From the NCBI RefSeq assembly GCF_037975245.1, contig NC_092570.1:6923001-6987000 (forward strand): 64,000 nt of DNA. The letters run 5' to 3'. The stretch is from Apostichopus japonicus. Taxonomy: Eukaryota; Echinodermata; Holothuroidea; Aspidochirotida; Stichopodidae. Shown here piece by piece: positions 48,701 to 53,881 of this stretch. The position numbers and the translations under genes were made by a program. The number at the start of each line of letters is the position of its first letter. Within the stretch, counting starts at the first letter, position 1. Below the pieces are notes generated by a model. It saw nothing but the letters and a program-made list of their open reading frames with translations. It was not told the DNA's origin and searched no databases.

Positions 48701-50488
48701 GTCTCCCTGTTCCTACCCTTCTCCTCTACCCTGTCCCCTCTCTGCCCCCCCCTTCTCCCCTTCCACATTATCTGACATTAGCTAGAAGCATATACTCCAT
48801 AGAAAGTAAGATTGATCTCTAATGTCTGCTTTTGACTGGTAGAAAGTATTTCTCATTTGATAGCTTTCAGATTCAGCTGTTCATGGCACCAATCCATACC
48901 ATGATTGCAAAAGAGTTTTAACTACAAGAGGTTGAATTTTTTAGTCAATGATTTCTAAACCTATTCATGCCTCAAGGGGTTTCTTACTCTGCTCTCCGTC
49001 CATCCGAAGACATAAAAATAGGTGGAAATTCCTTCAGTAACCAAGTCGTTTTCTTACTCCGTACCTCCATATAATGCACTGCAACTCATTTGACCAAGAA
49101 ACCAAAACCTGAAACATCTATAAATCCCCCCCTCCCCCCCCCCCCCTCTTTCCATCGTTCATGTGCCTGTCTTGATTCAAACAGTATAGGCTAAACTAGA
49201 AAGACAACAGTGATCATCTATTCCATGTATCCTTATTAAACGTCTTTCTCATATTTTACCTTTGCCAGGTTTTCCAAAATAGGCAAGACTTGAGTGTGGA
49301 CTTCAACCGCGGTTGGGACGATTACAAGAACGGCTTTGGGGACGTCAACGGTGATTACTGGTTGGGTAACGAGGCCATTCATTACATCACTAACCAGAGG
49401 GAGACCAGCATGCGAATCGAACTGACAAACACATTTAGTATGAGTTCTTACGGTCTTTATGGAGTCTTCAGGGTCTCAGCGGAAGAGGACAAATACCGAA
49501 TCCACTGGCAATACACATCAGGAACTTTCTTATGTGAGTACTAATAAATTTTTCAGTATTGCAGTCAAAACATGCTAGATTGACCAAACTGATCACTAAT
49601 GCCTGAAAGTTTTCATTTCATTTTCTTTAACCGTCAGCCCATTTTGCTATTGACTGACACATTTTTGGATTCGATGATAATCGTAACCAATGCAGTCATG
49701 ATGGCGTGTTCGTGGGTGAGCGTGTGTGTGTGATGCCTAACTTGTAAACATGATATTTCAAGTAAAAAGCCATGGATACTTTCCTTCTTCATATGTGATG
49801 CGTCGTATTGAGAGGAAGGAACCTATTGTTTTTTGTGAAAGTCAAAGATCATCTGACGTCACCAGACATCAAAAACTGAAAACCTTGTGAACATGATATC
49901 TCAAGATGGGAATCATGGATACTTTTCATTCACGGTATCCATATATGTCACATTGAGAGAAAGAACCATATTGTTTTTGTTGGGGGCCAAAGGTCATCTG
50001 AGGTCACCAGATGTCCAAATCTGAAAACTTTGTAAACACTATATCTCAAGTTAGGAAGCATGGTTACTTCTCATACTTACCATGTGGATGTGTTATATTG
50101 AGTAATGGAACTTTGTTCTGTTTAGTGGAGGTCAAAGATTTAGCATAAAATTTAATCCTCTAAACTAATGACAGCAAACCTATGTTACTTTTCAAACCAC
50201 ATACAGCTGTCGTTCATTGAAATAAATCGATAGTCAATTTCTTCTTCCCTTTTTTTCCTTATCATTACAGTTAATGCTTTAACTAGTCACAATGACATGC
50301 CATTCACGACCTATGACCGGGACAATGATAACAGGCTTGAGGGTAACTGCGCCGTGATCGGCACCGGTGGCTGGTGGTATAATGATTGCTTTTATTCTAA
50401 TCTCAACGGTCAGGATAGAGATCAATTCTACTTCAGTCCATTCCATGCCAGTAAATCCCAGATGAAGGTACGACCAAGCAGTCCTTGA
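1..50488 (+). CDS. Giant multidomain secreted protein, Kazal(n)-EGF-[VWD-C8-TIL-TILa/EGF]x7-FReD, 5'-partial
   Basis: Fifty-four exons can be joined with GT-AG boundaries and matching phases into one open frame of 10,270 bases ending at TGA 50486-50488; the first base is the third base of a codon, leaving 3,422 residues. The order is Kazal domains, one EGF, seven VWD-C8-TIL-TILa/EGF modules, then a fibrinogen-related domain. No start codon or signal peptide is visible because the gene enters from the left edge. VWD-C8-TIL repeats are known from FCGBP, zonadhesin, tectorins, SCO-spondin and gel-forming mucins, all extracellular and cysteine-bridged. I infer a secreted or matrix protein of mucus, adhesive or barrier type, with protease-inhibitory N-terminal and ligand-binding C-terminal parts. 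I do not recognise a named orthologue. The joined frame and constant phases make one gene much more likely than several; a transcript would settle it. Confidence 0.85.
8308..8412 (+). CDS. EGF-like domain exon
   Basis: A 105-bp exon with phase-1 introns on both sides (acceptor acaacag, donor gtaaga) encodes 35 residues with six cysteines in the EGF order C-x4-C-x5-C-x8-C-x1-C-x8-C, ending [11 protein letters not shown]. It lacks the D-x-D/N-E start of calcium-binding EGF domains. It sits between the Kazal array and the first VWD module; its phase 1-1 form matches both neighbours, so it is very probably part of the same protein. Confidence 0.88.
8501..9032 (+). repeat. Two-copy tandem duplication, about 257 bp, in the EGF-VWD1 intron
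   Basis: The block beginning ggcctaccgaccaacataca (8501) is repeated from 8758 with about 90% identity by eye, and each copy ends near ctataaaaaatgc. Purely intronic. Confidence 0.85.
9485..15515 (+). CDS. Module 1: VWD-C8-TIL-TILa/EGF
   Basis: Exons are 9485-9816 and 11122-11262 (VWD), 12095-12239 and 12765-12947 (C8), 14140-14339 (TIL) and 15338-15515 (TILa plus EGF-like), 1,179 bases. The VWD begins [15 protein letters not shown] and has the C-E-Y-x-L motif. It carries VEPH where the self-cleaving GDPH would be, and GLCGNC with Asp before it instead of the full CGLCG. It is therefore probably not cleaved at Asp-Pro and may lack one disulfide. The C8 part starts GPFAAC and ends VPEC. The TIL has [14 protein letters not shown] and CECPEG. 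The last exon ends with an EGF-like GYDGDGQTC. The intron after 9816 contains a MITE; the donor after 15515 runs straight into a GACA/GATA microsatellite. Confidence 0.88.
9909..10218. mobile_element. hAT-type MITE, 310 bp, with perfect 8-bp TSD
   Basis: The element starts CAGTGGCGTAGC and ends GCTTCGCCACTG, which is an inverted match with one mismatch over 12 bases. The flanks are the identical 8-mer TACAAAAT at 9901-9908 and 10219-10226. An 8-bp target duplication with CA..TG termini fits hAT elements. The inside is C-rich next to both ends and codes for nothing recognisable. It lies in the first VWD intron of module 1, 93 bases after the donor. Confidence 0.85.
11829..12027 (+). repeat. 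33-bp minisatellite, six copies
   Basis: The unit ccaaacagggagcacatgct plus cttgcccataat repeats six times, ending about 68 bases before the module 1 C8 acceptor at 12095. The open frames through it on both strands are repeat artefacts because 33 is a multiple of three. Confidence 0.9.
13583..13746 (+). mobile_element. CAGGCATGAGC MITE, copy 1
   Basis: A 164-bp element starts CAGGCATGAGCTTTTTCCGC and ends CCAGGCTCATCCCT; the ends are inverted versions of each other (CAGGCATGAGC against the complement AGGGATGAGCCTGG). The flanks are caaataaa and aaaataaa, a 7/8 match that could be a TSD. Related copies are at 23039 and 31338. Left end includes a short palindrome, CCGCGAATTCGCGG. Confidence 0.75.
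15525..15792 (+). repeat. GACA/GATA microsatellite
   Basis: About 265 bases of interspersed GACA and GATA tetranucleotides begin nine bases after the donor of exon 15338-15515 (15516). Long Leu-Ser-Val-Tyr-Leu open frames on the minus strand are translations of this repeat only. Confidence 0.97.
16243..21360 (+). CDS. Module 2: VWD-C8-TIL-TILa/EGF
   Basis: Exons are 16243-16565 and 17640-17798 (VWD), 18634-18778 and 19311-19496 (C8), 20334-20524 (TIL) and 21186-21360 (TILa/EGF). The VWD is canonical: [11 protein letters not shown] at its start, with the GDPH sequence that self-cleaves between Asp and Pro in FCGBP and MUC2, and CGLCGTCND at its end, the CxxC type linked to disulfide assembly. 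The C8 second half has [19 protein letters not shown]. The TIL is about three residues shorter than those of modules 1 and 3. The VWD second exon has a 506-bp hAT MITE only 37 nt upstream, and the first C8 exon is followed by a 12-copy repeat of its own 3' end and donor. Confidence 0.9.
17097..17602. mobile_element. hAT-type non-autonomous transposon, 506 bp, with perfect 8-bp TSD
   Basis: The element begins CAGGGGTTCCCTAACTGGGG and ends AAAGTTAGGGAAACCCTG, inverted repeats matching at 15 of 16 outer bases. TCGTAGAT flanks it on both sides (17089-17096 and 17603-17610). Both the CAGGGGTTCCC terminus and the 8-bp TSD are typical of hAT elements. An 85-codon minus-strand frame inside (17185-17442) does not look like transposase. 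It sits 37 nt before the exon at 17640, so only a short native stretch remains upstream of that acceptor. Confidence 0.92.
18754..19257 (+). repeat. 42-bp tandem repeat, 12 copies, copying an exon end and its splice donor
   Basis: Twelve 42-bp units start at 18754 and each has the form tgtaatgctatnattgatcc-attAGGTGAGTAG-agtatggc. The first unit is the last 25 coding bases of exon 18634-18778 plus 17 bases of intron. Each later copy keeps a GTGAGTA-like donor (the last is weakened to gtgaatg). The unit length is 14 codons, and each copy has an in-frame TAG just after the donor, so use of a downstream donor would truncate the protein. Confidence 0.95.
22054..27050 (+). CDS. Module 3: VWD-C8-TIL-TILa/EGF
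   Basis: Exons are 22054-22382 and 22859-23017 (VWD), 23831-23975 and 24848-25030 (C8), 25861-26060 (TIL) and 26876-27050 (TILa/EGF). The VWD has [12 protein letters not shown] and [15 protein letters not shown], so both the self-cleavage motif and the CxxC motif are intact. The donor after 23017 is gtcagt, weaker than the gtaagt/gtgagt used elsewhere. C8 has [11 protein letters not shown] and [14 protein letters not shown]. The TIL has CGSACQPTC and CVCPEG. The EGF-like part lacks the usual GYxGDG and reads QYVMKDGTC. The last exon is bracketed by tandem repeats that copy its acceptor on the left and its donor on the right. Confidence 0.9.
22405..22643 (+). repeat. Two-copy tandem duplication, 125-bp period
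   Basis: The block starting aaaatgtaataaatgtttgg at 22405 recurs at 22530 almost unchanged, in the VWD intron of module 3. The high identity indicates a recent duplication. Confidence 0.92.
23039..23183 (+). mobile_element. CAGGCATGAGC MITE, copy 2
   Basis: About 145 bp, starting CAGGCATGAGC 21 bases after the exon end at 23017 and ending CCAGGCTCATCCCTG. It shares gcaaactggagcctataccg with copy 1 at 13583 but lacks the internal GAATTC palindrome. No clean TSD. Confidence 0.75.
23560..23780 (-). mobile_element. Penelope-like element fragment with degenerate hammerhead motif
   Basis: On the minus strand 23583-23616 reads CTGAAGAAG, a GATCC/GGATT stem with a small loop, then GAAACGTC. This is the layout of a minimal hammerhead ribozyme (CUGAUGA, stem II, GAAAC, GUC) with one core change (U to A), a motif known from terminal repeats of Penelope-like retroelements. 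A related, more decayed copy lies at 30600. No reverse-transcriptase coding remains. Element limits are approximate. Confidence 0.55.
24105..24255 (-). mobile_element. tRNA-derived SINE (minus strand)
   Basis: Read on the minus strand from 24255: agtgtTTAGCTCAGTGGTta is an A-box-like tRNA head, and GTTTGAGTC at 24203-24195 is B-box-like, about 36 bases apart. Together they give a recognisable but decayed tRNA-like head followed by an unrelated body. The 3' limit is a guess. Confidence 0.6.
26654..26875 (+). repeat. 33-bp tandem repeat, about seven copies, copying a splice acceptor
   Basis: Units of about 33 bp (gacaaattcttttattctgt-ttacagataaaat) repeat up to the true acceptor of exon 26876-27050. 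Five copies contain ttctgtttacag-like pyrimidine-plus-AG acceptors (26677-26875), and two read ttacgg instead. The last copy ends at the AG used for splicing. Confidence 0.92.
27030..27500 (+). repeat. About 66-bp degenerate repeat, seven copies, copying an exon end and its donor
   Basis: The junction agatggcacatgtgaaagag|gtaggtgtaggttaa of exon 26876-27050 is echoed at donor-equivalent positions near 27119, 27169, 27235, 27302, 27368 and 27437. Each echo has a gatggtacatatggaaaag-like exon end followed by gtaggtgta. Some copies keep a usable-looking GT, others do not. Confidence 0.85.
27774..32415 (+). CDS. Module 4: VWD-C8-TIL-TILa/EGF
   Basis: Exons are 27774-28102 and 28854-29009 (VWD), 29871-30015 and 30953-31144 (C8), 31614-31822 (TIL) and 32244-32415 (TILa/EGF). 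The VWD reads [12 protein letters not shown]: Asp of GDPH is Asn, so Asp-Pro self-cleavage is not expected. Its end is CGMCGTC. The C8 second half is methionine-rich ([13 protein letters not shown]) and about three residues longer; its donor (gtaccc) is weak, so the exact end at 31144 is less certain, although the phase fits. TIL has [14 protein letters not shown], which matches module 2 rather than module 3. The VWD second exon is followed by eight copies of its own 3' end plus donor. Confidence 0.87.
28947..29632 (+). repeat. 80-90-bp tandem repeat, eight copies, copying a VWD exon end and its donor
   Basis: Copies start at 28947, 29027, 29112, 29197, 29282, 29367, 29452 and 29542. Each has the last 63 coding bases of exon 28854-29009, the donor GTAAGT and about 17-27 intron bases. 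Most copies differ from the exon by only one or two bases. Each contains ACACAG followed by 33 in-frame bases ([11 protein letters not shown]) and GTAAGT, so every copy could in principle act as a phase-0 micro-exon. Confidence 0.95.
30056..30190 (+). repeat. Two-copy tandem duplication, about 65 bp
   Basis: acatga then atatttagcaagacatg recurs with a few changes (first copy near 30058, second near 30120), each followed by tcaacacactaacta and ccacattt. It lies in the module 4 C8 intron. Confidence 0.8.
30600..30800 (-). mobile_element. Second decayed Penelope-like fragment
   Basis: Plus-strand 30631-30676 shares gcctgac, caggatcttc and ggctaaa, in the same order and spacing, with the fragment at 23582-23625. 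The hammerhead core is broken: GAAAC is changed to GGAATTG and the CTGAAGA segment is rearranged. It is therefore a related but non-functional copy. Confidence 0.45.
31338..31504 (+). mobile_element. CAGGCATGAGC MITE, copy 3
   Basis: A 167-bp copy starts CAGGCATGAGCTTTTTCCGC and ends CAGGCTCAACCCTG, again with the CCGCGAATTCGCGG palindrome. Flanks are gtttaata on the left and gttaatat/ttaatatt on the right, resembling a degraded 8-bp TSD. It lies in the intron before TIL exon 31614. Confidence 0.75.
32807..38080 (+). CDS. Module 5: VWD-C8-TIL-TILa/EGF
   Basis: Exons are 32807-33129 and 34127-34303 (VWD), 35839-35983 and 36292-36474 (C8), 37009-37211 (TIL) and 37906-38080 (TILa/EGF). The VWD start [12 protein letters not shown] keeps GDPH but lacks the Cys-x-Cys pair that precedes it in the others. 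The VWD end reads [15 protein letters not shown], having lost two cysteines of the CGLCGTC motif, so it probably cannot form the usual disulfides there; the second VWD exon is also longest (177 bp). C8 has [19 protein letters not shown]. The EGF-like tail is divergent (GLKFNGQEC). The VWD intron holds a 634-bp inverted-repeat element, and the next intron holds a decayed second copy of the exon end plus a SINE. Confidence 0.88.
33231..33864. mobile_element. Inverted-repeat DNA transposon remnant, 634 bp, with 8-bp TSD
   Basis: The left end GGGACAAACTAAAACGAATG is matched at the right end by an inverted CATTCGTTTTAGTAACACCC. The outer 22 bases agree at 18 positions. GTTTTCCT flanks both sides (33223-33230 and 33865-33872). 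Short GCGAATGAC units are repeated near the left end, and GTCATTCG units near the right. GGG termini plus an 8-bp TSD could mean Merlin-like, but hAT is not excluded. No transposase is visible. Confidence 0.75.
34240..34575 (+). repeat. Decayed second copy of a VWD exon end and donor
   Basis: The end of exon 34127-34303 and its donor (cggtgaagtg|gtaagttatactaattt) is repeated at about 34480-34565 as acggtgaagtg|gtaaggttacgctaattt. The second copy has small deletions and an in-frame stop. A further block, taacgtga..agatagca..gagctatctgct, is also duplicated (34411 and 34795). Confidence 0.8.
34990..35375 (+). mobile_element. tRNA-derived SINE (plus strand)
   Basis: Around 35008 GTGTGGTGCAGTGGTTGG matches a tRNA A box, and 35054-35062 GGTTCGAAA matches a B box. 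The tail has the ccgaaggggatgttaaatgg phrase common at SINE 3' ends. Not a functional tRNA: the stems do not close. Length is estimated. Confidence 0.65.
36700..36990 (+). repeat. Diverged direct duplication in the C8-TIL intron of module 5
   Basis: The block cccatgtaaaccagggtagg ... caagggatgcacatctcac at about 36703 recurs from 36877 with changes, including the shared caagggatgcacatctca and nearby ttcaag/aaaa...ttatttgtcat. Confidence 0.6.
38680..43568 (+). CDS. Module 6: VWD-C8-TIL-TILa/EGF
   Basis: Exons are 38680-39008 and 39913-40071 (VWD), 40708-40849 and 41511-41690 (C8), 42479-42681 (TIL) and 43394-43568 (TILa/EGF). The VWD is canonical: [13 protein letters not shown] with GDPH intact, and [16 protein letters not shown] at its end, closely matching module 3. 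C8 has [19 protein letters not shown] and [17 protein letters not shown] has [18 protein letters not shown] and [14 protein letters not shown]. The final exon ends GYVGNGQEC. The module is well conserved and shows no broken motif. Confidence 0.9.
39548..39595 (+). repeat. TCCC/CCCT microsatellite
   Basis: About twelve uninterrupted ccct units in the VWD intron of module 6. The minus-strand Gly-Gly-Arg-Glu open frame through it is an artefact. Confidence 0.95.
39645..39800 (+). mobile_element. tRNA-derived SINE head (plus strand)
   Basis: GGGTAGTTCAGTGGGTGGAA around 39650 is A-box-like, and gaggtcacattttgac at about 39689 is a decayed B-box region. The tail is not resolved. It differs from the other two SINE heads in the window, so it is a different family or lineage. 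Confidence 0.55.
41190..41297 (+). repeat. Roughly 28-bp minisatellite, four copies
   Basis: cacaccctatccccttctcc-ctccca units repeat about four times in the C8 intron of module 6. Proline-rich open frames over it are artefacts. Confidence 0.85.
42890..43310 (+). repeat. Degenerate palindromic TGAGGTA/TACCTCA repeat
   Basis: tacctca and tgaggta motifs alternate at least ten times, often as close inverted pairs such as tgaggtatttaatacctca. Two longer blocks (ctaatatataatgnttgt...tatgaggta) recur about 130 bp apart. The region is in the intron before exon 43394. Confidence 0.75.
44225..48337 (+). CDS. Module 7: degenerate VWD-C8-TIL-TILa/EGF
   Basis: Exons are 44225-44526 and 44824-44979 (VWD), 46163-46295 and 46938-47111 (C8), 47535-47737 (TIL) and the first part of 48146-48466 (TILa/EGF). 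This VWD is the most diverged: [14 protein letters not shown] replaces the GDPH region, the first exon is 7-9 residues shorter than in the others, and its end is [10 protein letters not shown] with the first Cys changed to Ser. It should be non-cleaving. The first C8 exon is 133 bp instead of 145. TIL has [14 protein letters not shown]. The EGF-like end is GFEGDGETC, followed directly, with no intron, by a short linker and the FReD, so module 7 and the FReD share an exon. Confidence 0.86.
45319..45620 (+). mobile_element. 3' end of a LINE (non-LTR retrotransposon), 5'-truncated
   Basis: 45319-45465 encodes about 48 residues ending at TAA and containing [15 protein letters not shown] and [11 protein letters not shown]. 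The A-G-P-x-L-W-N-S-L-P and L-K-x-Y-L-F marks are typical of the C-terminus of CR1/L2/jockey-type reverse transcriptases. A TTATT-rich tail follows (about 45575-45605), as at LINE 3' ends. Only a tail remnant is present, in the intron before exon 46163. Confidence 0.72.
46250..46670 (+). repeat. 70-75-bp tandem repeat, six copies, copying a C8 exon end and its donor
   Basis: Copies begin at about 46250, 46320, 46394, 46469, 46544 and 46616. Each resembles the end of exon 46163-46295 (gaggtccaagcaagagacag..tactacctcatcaatcctaatg) followed by gtgagta and agactactt. Several copies keep a gtgagta donor, others read atgagta. Confidence 0.9.
47708..47792 (+). repeat. Two-copy repeat of the module 7 TIL exon end and donor
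   Basis: ctgctacactgaggaatacg plus gtatcatagac|gtaagttaat (exon end at 47737) is copied once immediately downstream, ending gaagtaagttaat. The two donors are both good gtaagt. Confidence 0.93.
48338..50488 (+). CDS. C-terminal fibrinogen-related domain (FReD)
   Basis: Exons are 48146-48466 (domain starts at [11 protein letters not shown], about 48338), 49269-49533 and 50271-50488, with TGA at 50486-50488. Family marks in order are [44 protein letters not shown], the calcium-site type sequence [23 protein letters not shown] and the closing MKVRP. FReDs of ficolins, tenascins and FIBCD1 bind carbohydrate or acetylated ligands. Two oddities: the usual CHxSNLNG histidine is Phe (CFYSNLNG), and the stretch between SNLNG and MKVRP is short and lacks the usual W-x-x-W-x-G segment. 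Ligand preference is therefore probably different from acetyl-binding relatives (inference). It ends the protein, as FReDs usually do. Confidence 0.92.
49738..50145 (+). repeat. About 150-bp intronic tandem repeat, three copies
   Basis: The phrases cttgtaaacatgatat..caag, catggatacttt, attgagag..gaacc and gtcaaagatcatctgacgtc recur three times in the last intron before exon 50271, with substantial divergence. The wider sequence style (aggtcaccagatg) resembles a dispersed invertebrate repeat. Confidence 0.8.
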
Positions 50489-50682
50489 AGTACAAGTTAT
50501 GAAAACAGAATCGACAAATTGCAAACAGATTTATAAACATGTGCAATGGGTTTTTTTTTCTAATTTTTTTTTGATCACTTTTCCAGTTAAGTTCGGCATA
50601 ATAATTTTTTTTTGATTTTCAGATGTTTCAAACTTTTTGATGCTCATTTTATTGATCTAACTTAAAAGAAAATATGGAATGG

Positions 50683-50688
50683 AATAAA
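50683..50688 (+). terminator. Candidate polyadenylation signal AATAAA of the giant gene
   Basis: AATAAA lies about 195 bases after the stop codon and is the first perfect hexamer downstream. It would give a short 3' UTR. No transcript evidence. Confidence 0.4.
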
Positions 50689-51524
50689 GCATGTGTAAAG
50701 ATAATTAAAATAACTGACTTTTCTCATATTTCAGTCTGTGTAGGGTAAGATGTCGTCGATGTTATGGGTTGTGTATGGCGTTGGAGCTGAAAAAAAAGCC
50801 TAACTTGAATAACAGCTGTCGATGATGGGTAATTATCCATGGGGATAACCAATTGAGGAAACAGTAACATCTATGATTTGAAACATATGGCTTCTATTAC
50901 TTCAGTCAAGATGGAAGCTACTATAGGTTTAATCTATGTTGTGATTAAAACTATTTGGAAGTGATGGAAAAGTAGGTGCAGAGGTGGGTTGTGTGGGTGG
51001 GTCTGAACTAGAGTGATAATGGTAACATTTTTTTAAATGAAAAAAAAACTGAATTGATGTGTAACCTTCACAGGTATAATGGAAATGTCAAGTAGGCTAC
51101 TATCAAAATATGTGGTTGCCATGGTGACTGAGGTCAAAAGGTCACATGATCTAAGGTCAAATGTATATTTTTAGTGTAGTTTTGCTGGCGATGAGATATG
51201 CAACGTCGTGGATTGCCCTCTTGTTTAATTGGGAATCACCATTCCTCCTCCACTCAGTCCATACATGTGGCAAAAGGAAGTGTGCTAGGTTGCACAAGAT
51301 GACTGACATGTGACCAGTGTTGCCCACATATATATGCTAGAATATCAAATAATGGTCACTCATGCTGAATGTTTAGCAAACATTTTGCTGCCCTTAGGTA
51401 TTTTAATTCAAATGAGAAATGATTTTGCCTATTCAAACTGTTATTTTCTGTATTGCTAATAAGAGAAAGATAAAGAAATTTTAAGTAAGATGTTTAAGGA
51501 CAATTAGTTAATTTCATCAAATCA

Positions 51525-52460
51525 CACAAAACTCAAACACCTGTAACTCCAAACACAAGTACCACCCAACATTAGTAGGCCTACCTCCCAACACTAGTGT
51601 CTCCAAACACTAGTAACTCCAAACACGAGCACCTCCATCACTGGGGACTCTAAACAGTAAATTAAAACACTAGTACCTTCCAACACTAGTAACTCCAACC
51701 ACTAAAGTAAAAAATAATACCTCTAAACACTAGCACCTCTAAACACTAGTGACTCTAAATATTAGTCAATTTAAACACTAGCACCTCCAAAAACTAGTGA
51801 CTCAAAATATTTGTGAATCTAAACACCAGCACCTTCCAACACCAGTACCTCCAACCACTAGTAAGTCAAAACACTAGCACCTCTAAACACTATACCTCTA
51901 AACACTAGCACCCACCTCCAAAAAACTAGTGACTCAAAATATTAGTCAATTTAAACACTAGCACCTCCAAAAACTAGTGAGTCTAAATATTTGTAAATTT
52001 TAACACCAGTACCTTCCAACACTAGTACCTTGCAACACTAGTACCTCCAAACACTAGTAAGTCAAAACACTAGTGCCTCTTAACACTAGCACCTCTAAAC
52101 ACTAACACCTACAAAAACTAATGACTCTAAATATTAGTCAAATTAAACACATAGCACCTCCAAAAACTAGTGACTAAATATTAGTCAATTTAAACACGAG
52201 TACCTTCCAACACTAGTACATTCCAACGATAGTACCTCAAAACACTATTGTCTCCAAACACTAGTAACTCCAAACACTATTATACCTCTAAACACTAGCA
52301 CCCCTAAACAATAGCACATCCAAAAACTAATGACTCTAAATATTAGTAAATTTAAACACTAGCACCTCCAAACATTAGTGACTCTAAACATTAATTAATT
52401 TATACACTAGTAACTCCAAACACTAGCAACTCCAAGAACTAGTGACTCTGAATACTGCAT
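51525..52460 (+). repeat. 16-bp minisatellite rich in ACTAGT
   Basis: Roughly 55-60 degenerate copies of aacactagtaactcca or aacactagcacctcca fill about 935 bases after the giant gene. ACTAGT or ACTAGC occurs in most units. Higher-order blocks (for example gtgactctaaatattagtca) recur too. Confidence 0.93.
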
Positions 52461-53881
52461 TTGTGCAGAGATAGTGGCTCACTTTTTCACATGGTTCATA
52501 TTCTTTGGGTTCTTCAATTTAGTAGATAAGAAGGGCTTTTAGTGGAGGTAAAGGTATGATTGAAAATTCAGGACCAATAAAAGAAAGGAAATCGCAAGTA
52601 ATGACATGCACACAAACACACAAATAAACATCGCTGACCGACTGGGAGCACTATAGTTACTAGACAAGATGAAACCAAAAAAAAATAATAATCAATTCCG
52701 TTTGCTCATAAGACTGTCCTCATCGCCTAAAGAATCTACGAGTTCCCTCTTCCTATTTGCAAAATACCAGGTCCGTGAAGTTTCTCTTCGACCTTACAAC
52801 CTACAAGGGACATAGCACAACCGTTCCTGCTTAAATTGTTGAAAGCTTAAATGAAGAGCACCCTCTACAATGCGCTGTGCATAATTAAATCGGATACGTA
52901 CGAAAGCCGTTTCGTTATGGCAAAGTGACAACAACAACAAAGCAATTTAAATTCTGCTCTCTCTCTCTCCTTTCTTTATTTCTAGATTAATATATTTTGG
53001 AACGGGTGTTTCTCTGAATACACAAGCATATTTCTCTATATAACAGCCTTAGCGAAATATATTTTATTATGTTCAAACTGAATAAATCTTGTACTTTTAT
53101 AGAAACATTAATAAACTGGAAAAATCATAAGCTGGTTTGGACAAGTAACTAGTGATCTCTTCCATTCGACATTTTGCAGTTAATTAAATACATAATTCTC
53201 GTATCTCTTCGAATTTCAGTTTGGAATTTGAACAAGTTGAAACGATTTCCTGAATATTACTGTTGTCCTTATGAGGCCAAGTAGAAGAAATGAATTGGAG
53301 ATCGTGGACAGCATTAATTCACTCCCCTTAGCGAGAGTCTTTTTGTCGATTTCCTCGAACGTCTATGTGTAATCTTTACTCAGTGATCATTTTTAAGTCC
53401 TTGTAGAAAGGTACGTATGGTTTACTCCCCTTACCCCTACCCCCTTACCCTTCCTACTTCCCTCCCCATGAAAGCGTTTCACATGGCTGCTTTGCTTTCC
53501 TACAAACTATGTGAACATATTTACTGAAAATAGCCCATCAAGAAACAATTTTATTCTGCAAATATTAAGCCCCGTTCACTAGATAGAAGCTATATCATTA
53601 GGAGTGGGAGAAAGAAGAGGGAGAGGAGAGGGGAAGGGATGGAGGGAGAAGGGACAGGGAGGAAGGGGACAAGGAGGAGGGGAAGGGTTGATTTGAATAG
53701 TGCAGGAAGTCAGACTTGATTGACAAAGCTGGTAGCACACGATTGCAGAAGGCAAGGCAGGTGTAACCTAACAACAATCACGACCATGTCACAAGCATTG
53801 CTACAGTAGCCGATCACAGGGATCCATGTATTTCTTTAAGACCTTAATCTCGCTCTAAACTGTTGATATTAATTAACAGAA

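Larger units (their letters stand above)
50489..53881 (+). other. Intergenic region between giant gene and WDR73
   Basis: Besides the polyadenylation candidate (50683) and the 16-bp minisatellite, I see only low-complexity tracts (a ctctctctc run near 52962 and a purine-rich G/A tract at about 53598-53690). No coding exon is evident. The 5' UTR and promoter of the next gene presumably lie toward the right end, but no clear promoter element is visible. Confidence 0.6.
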
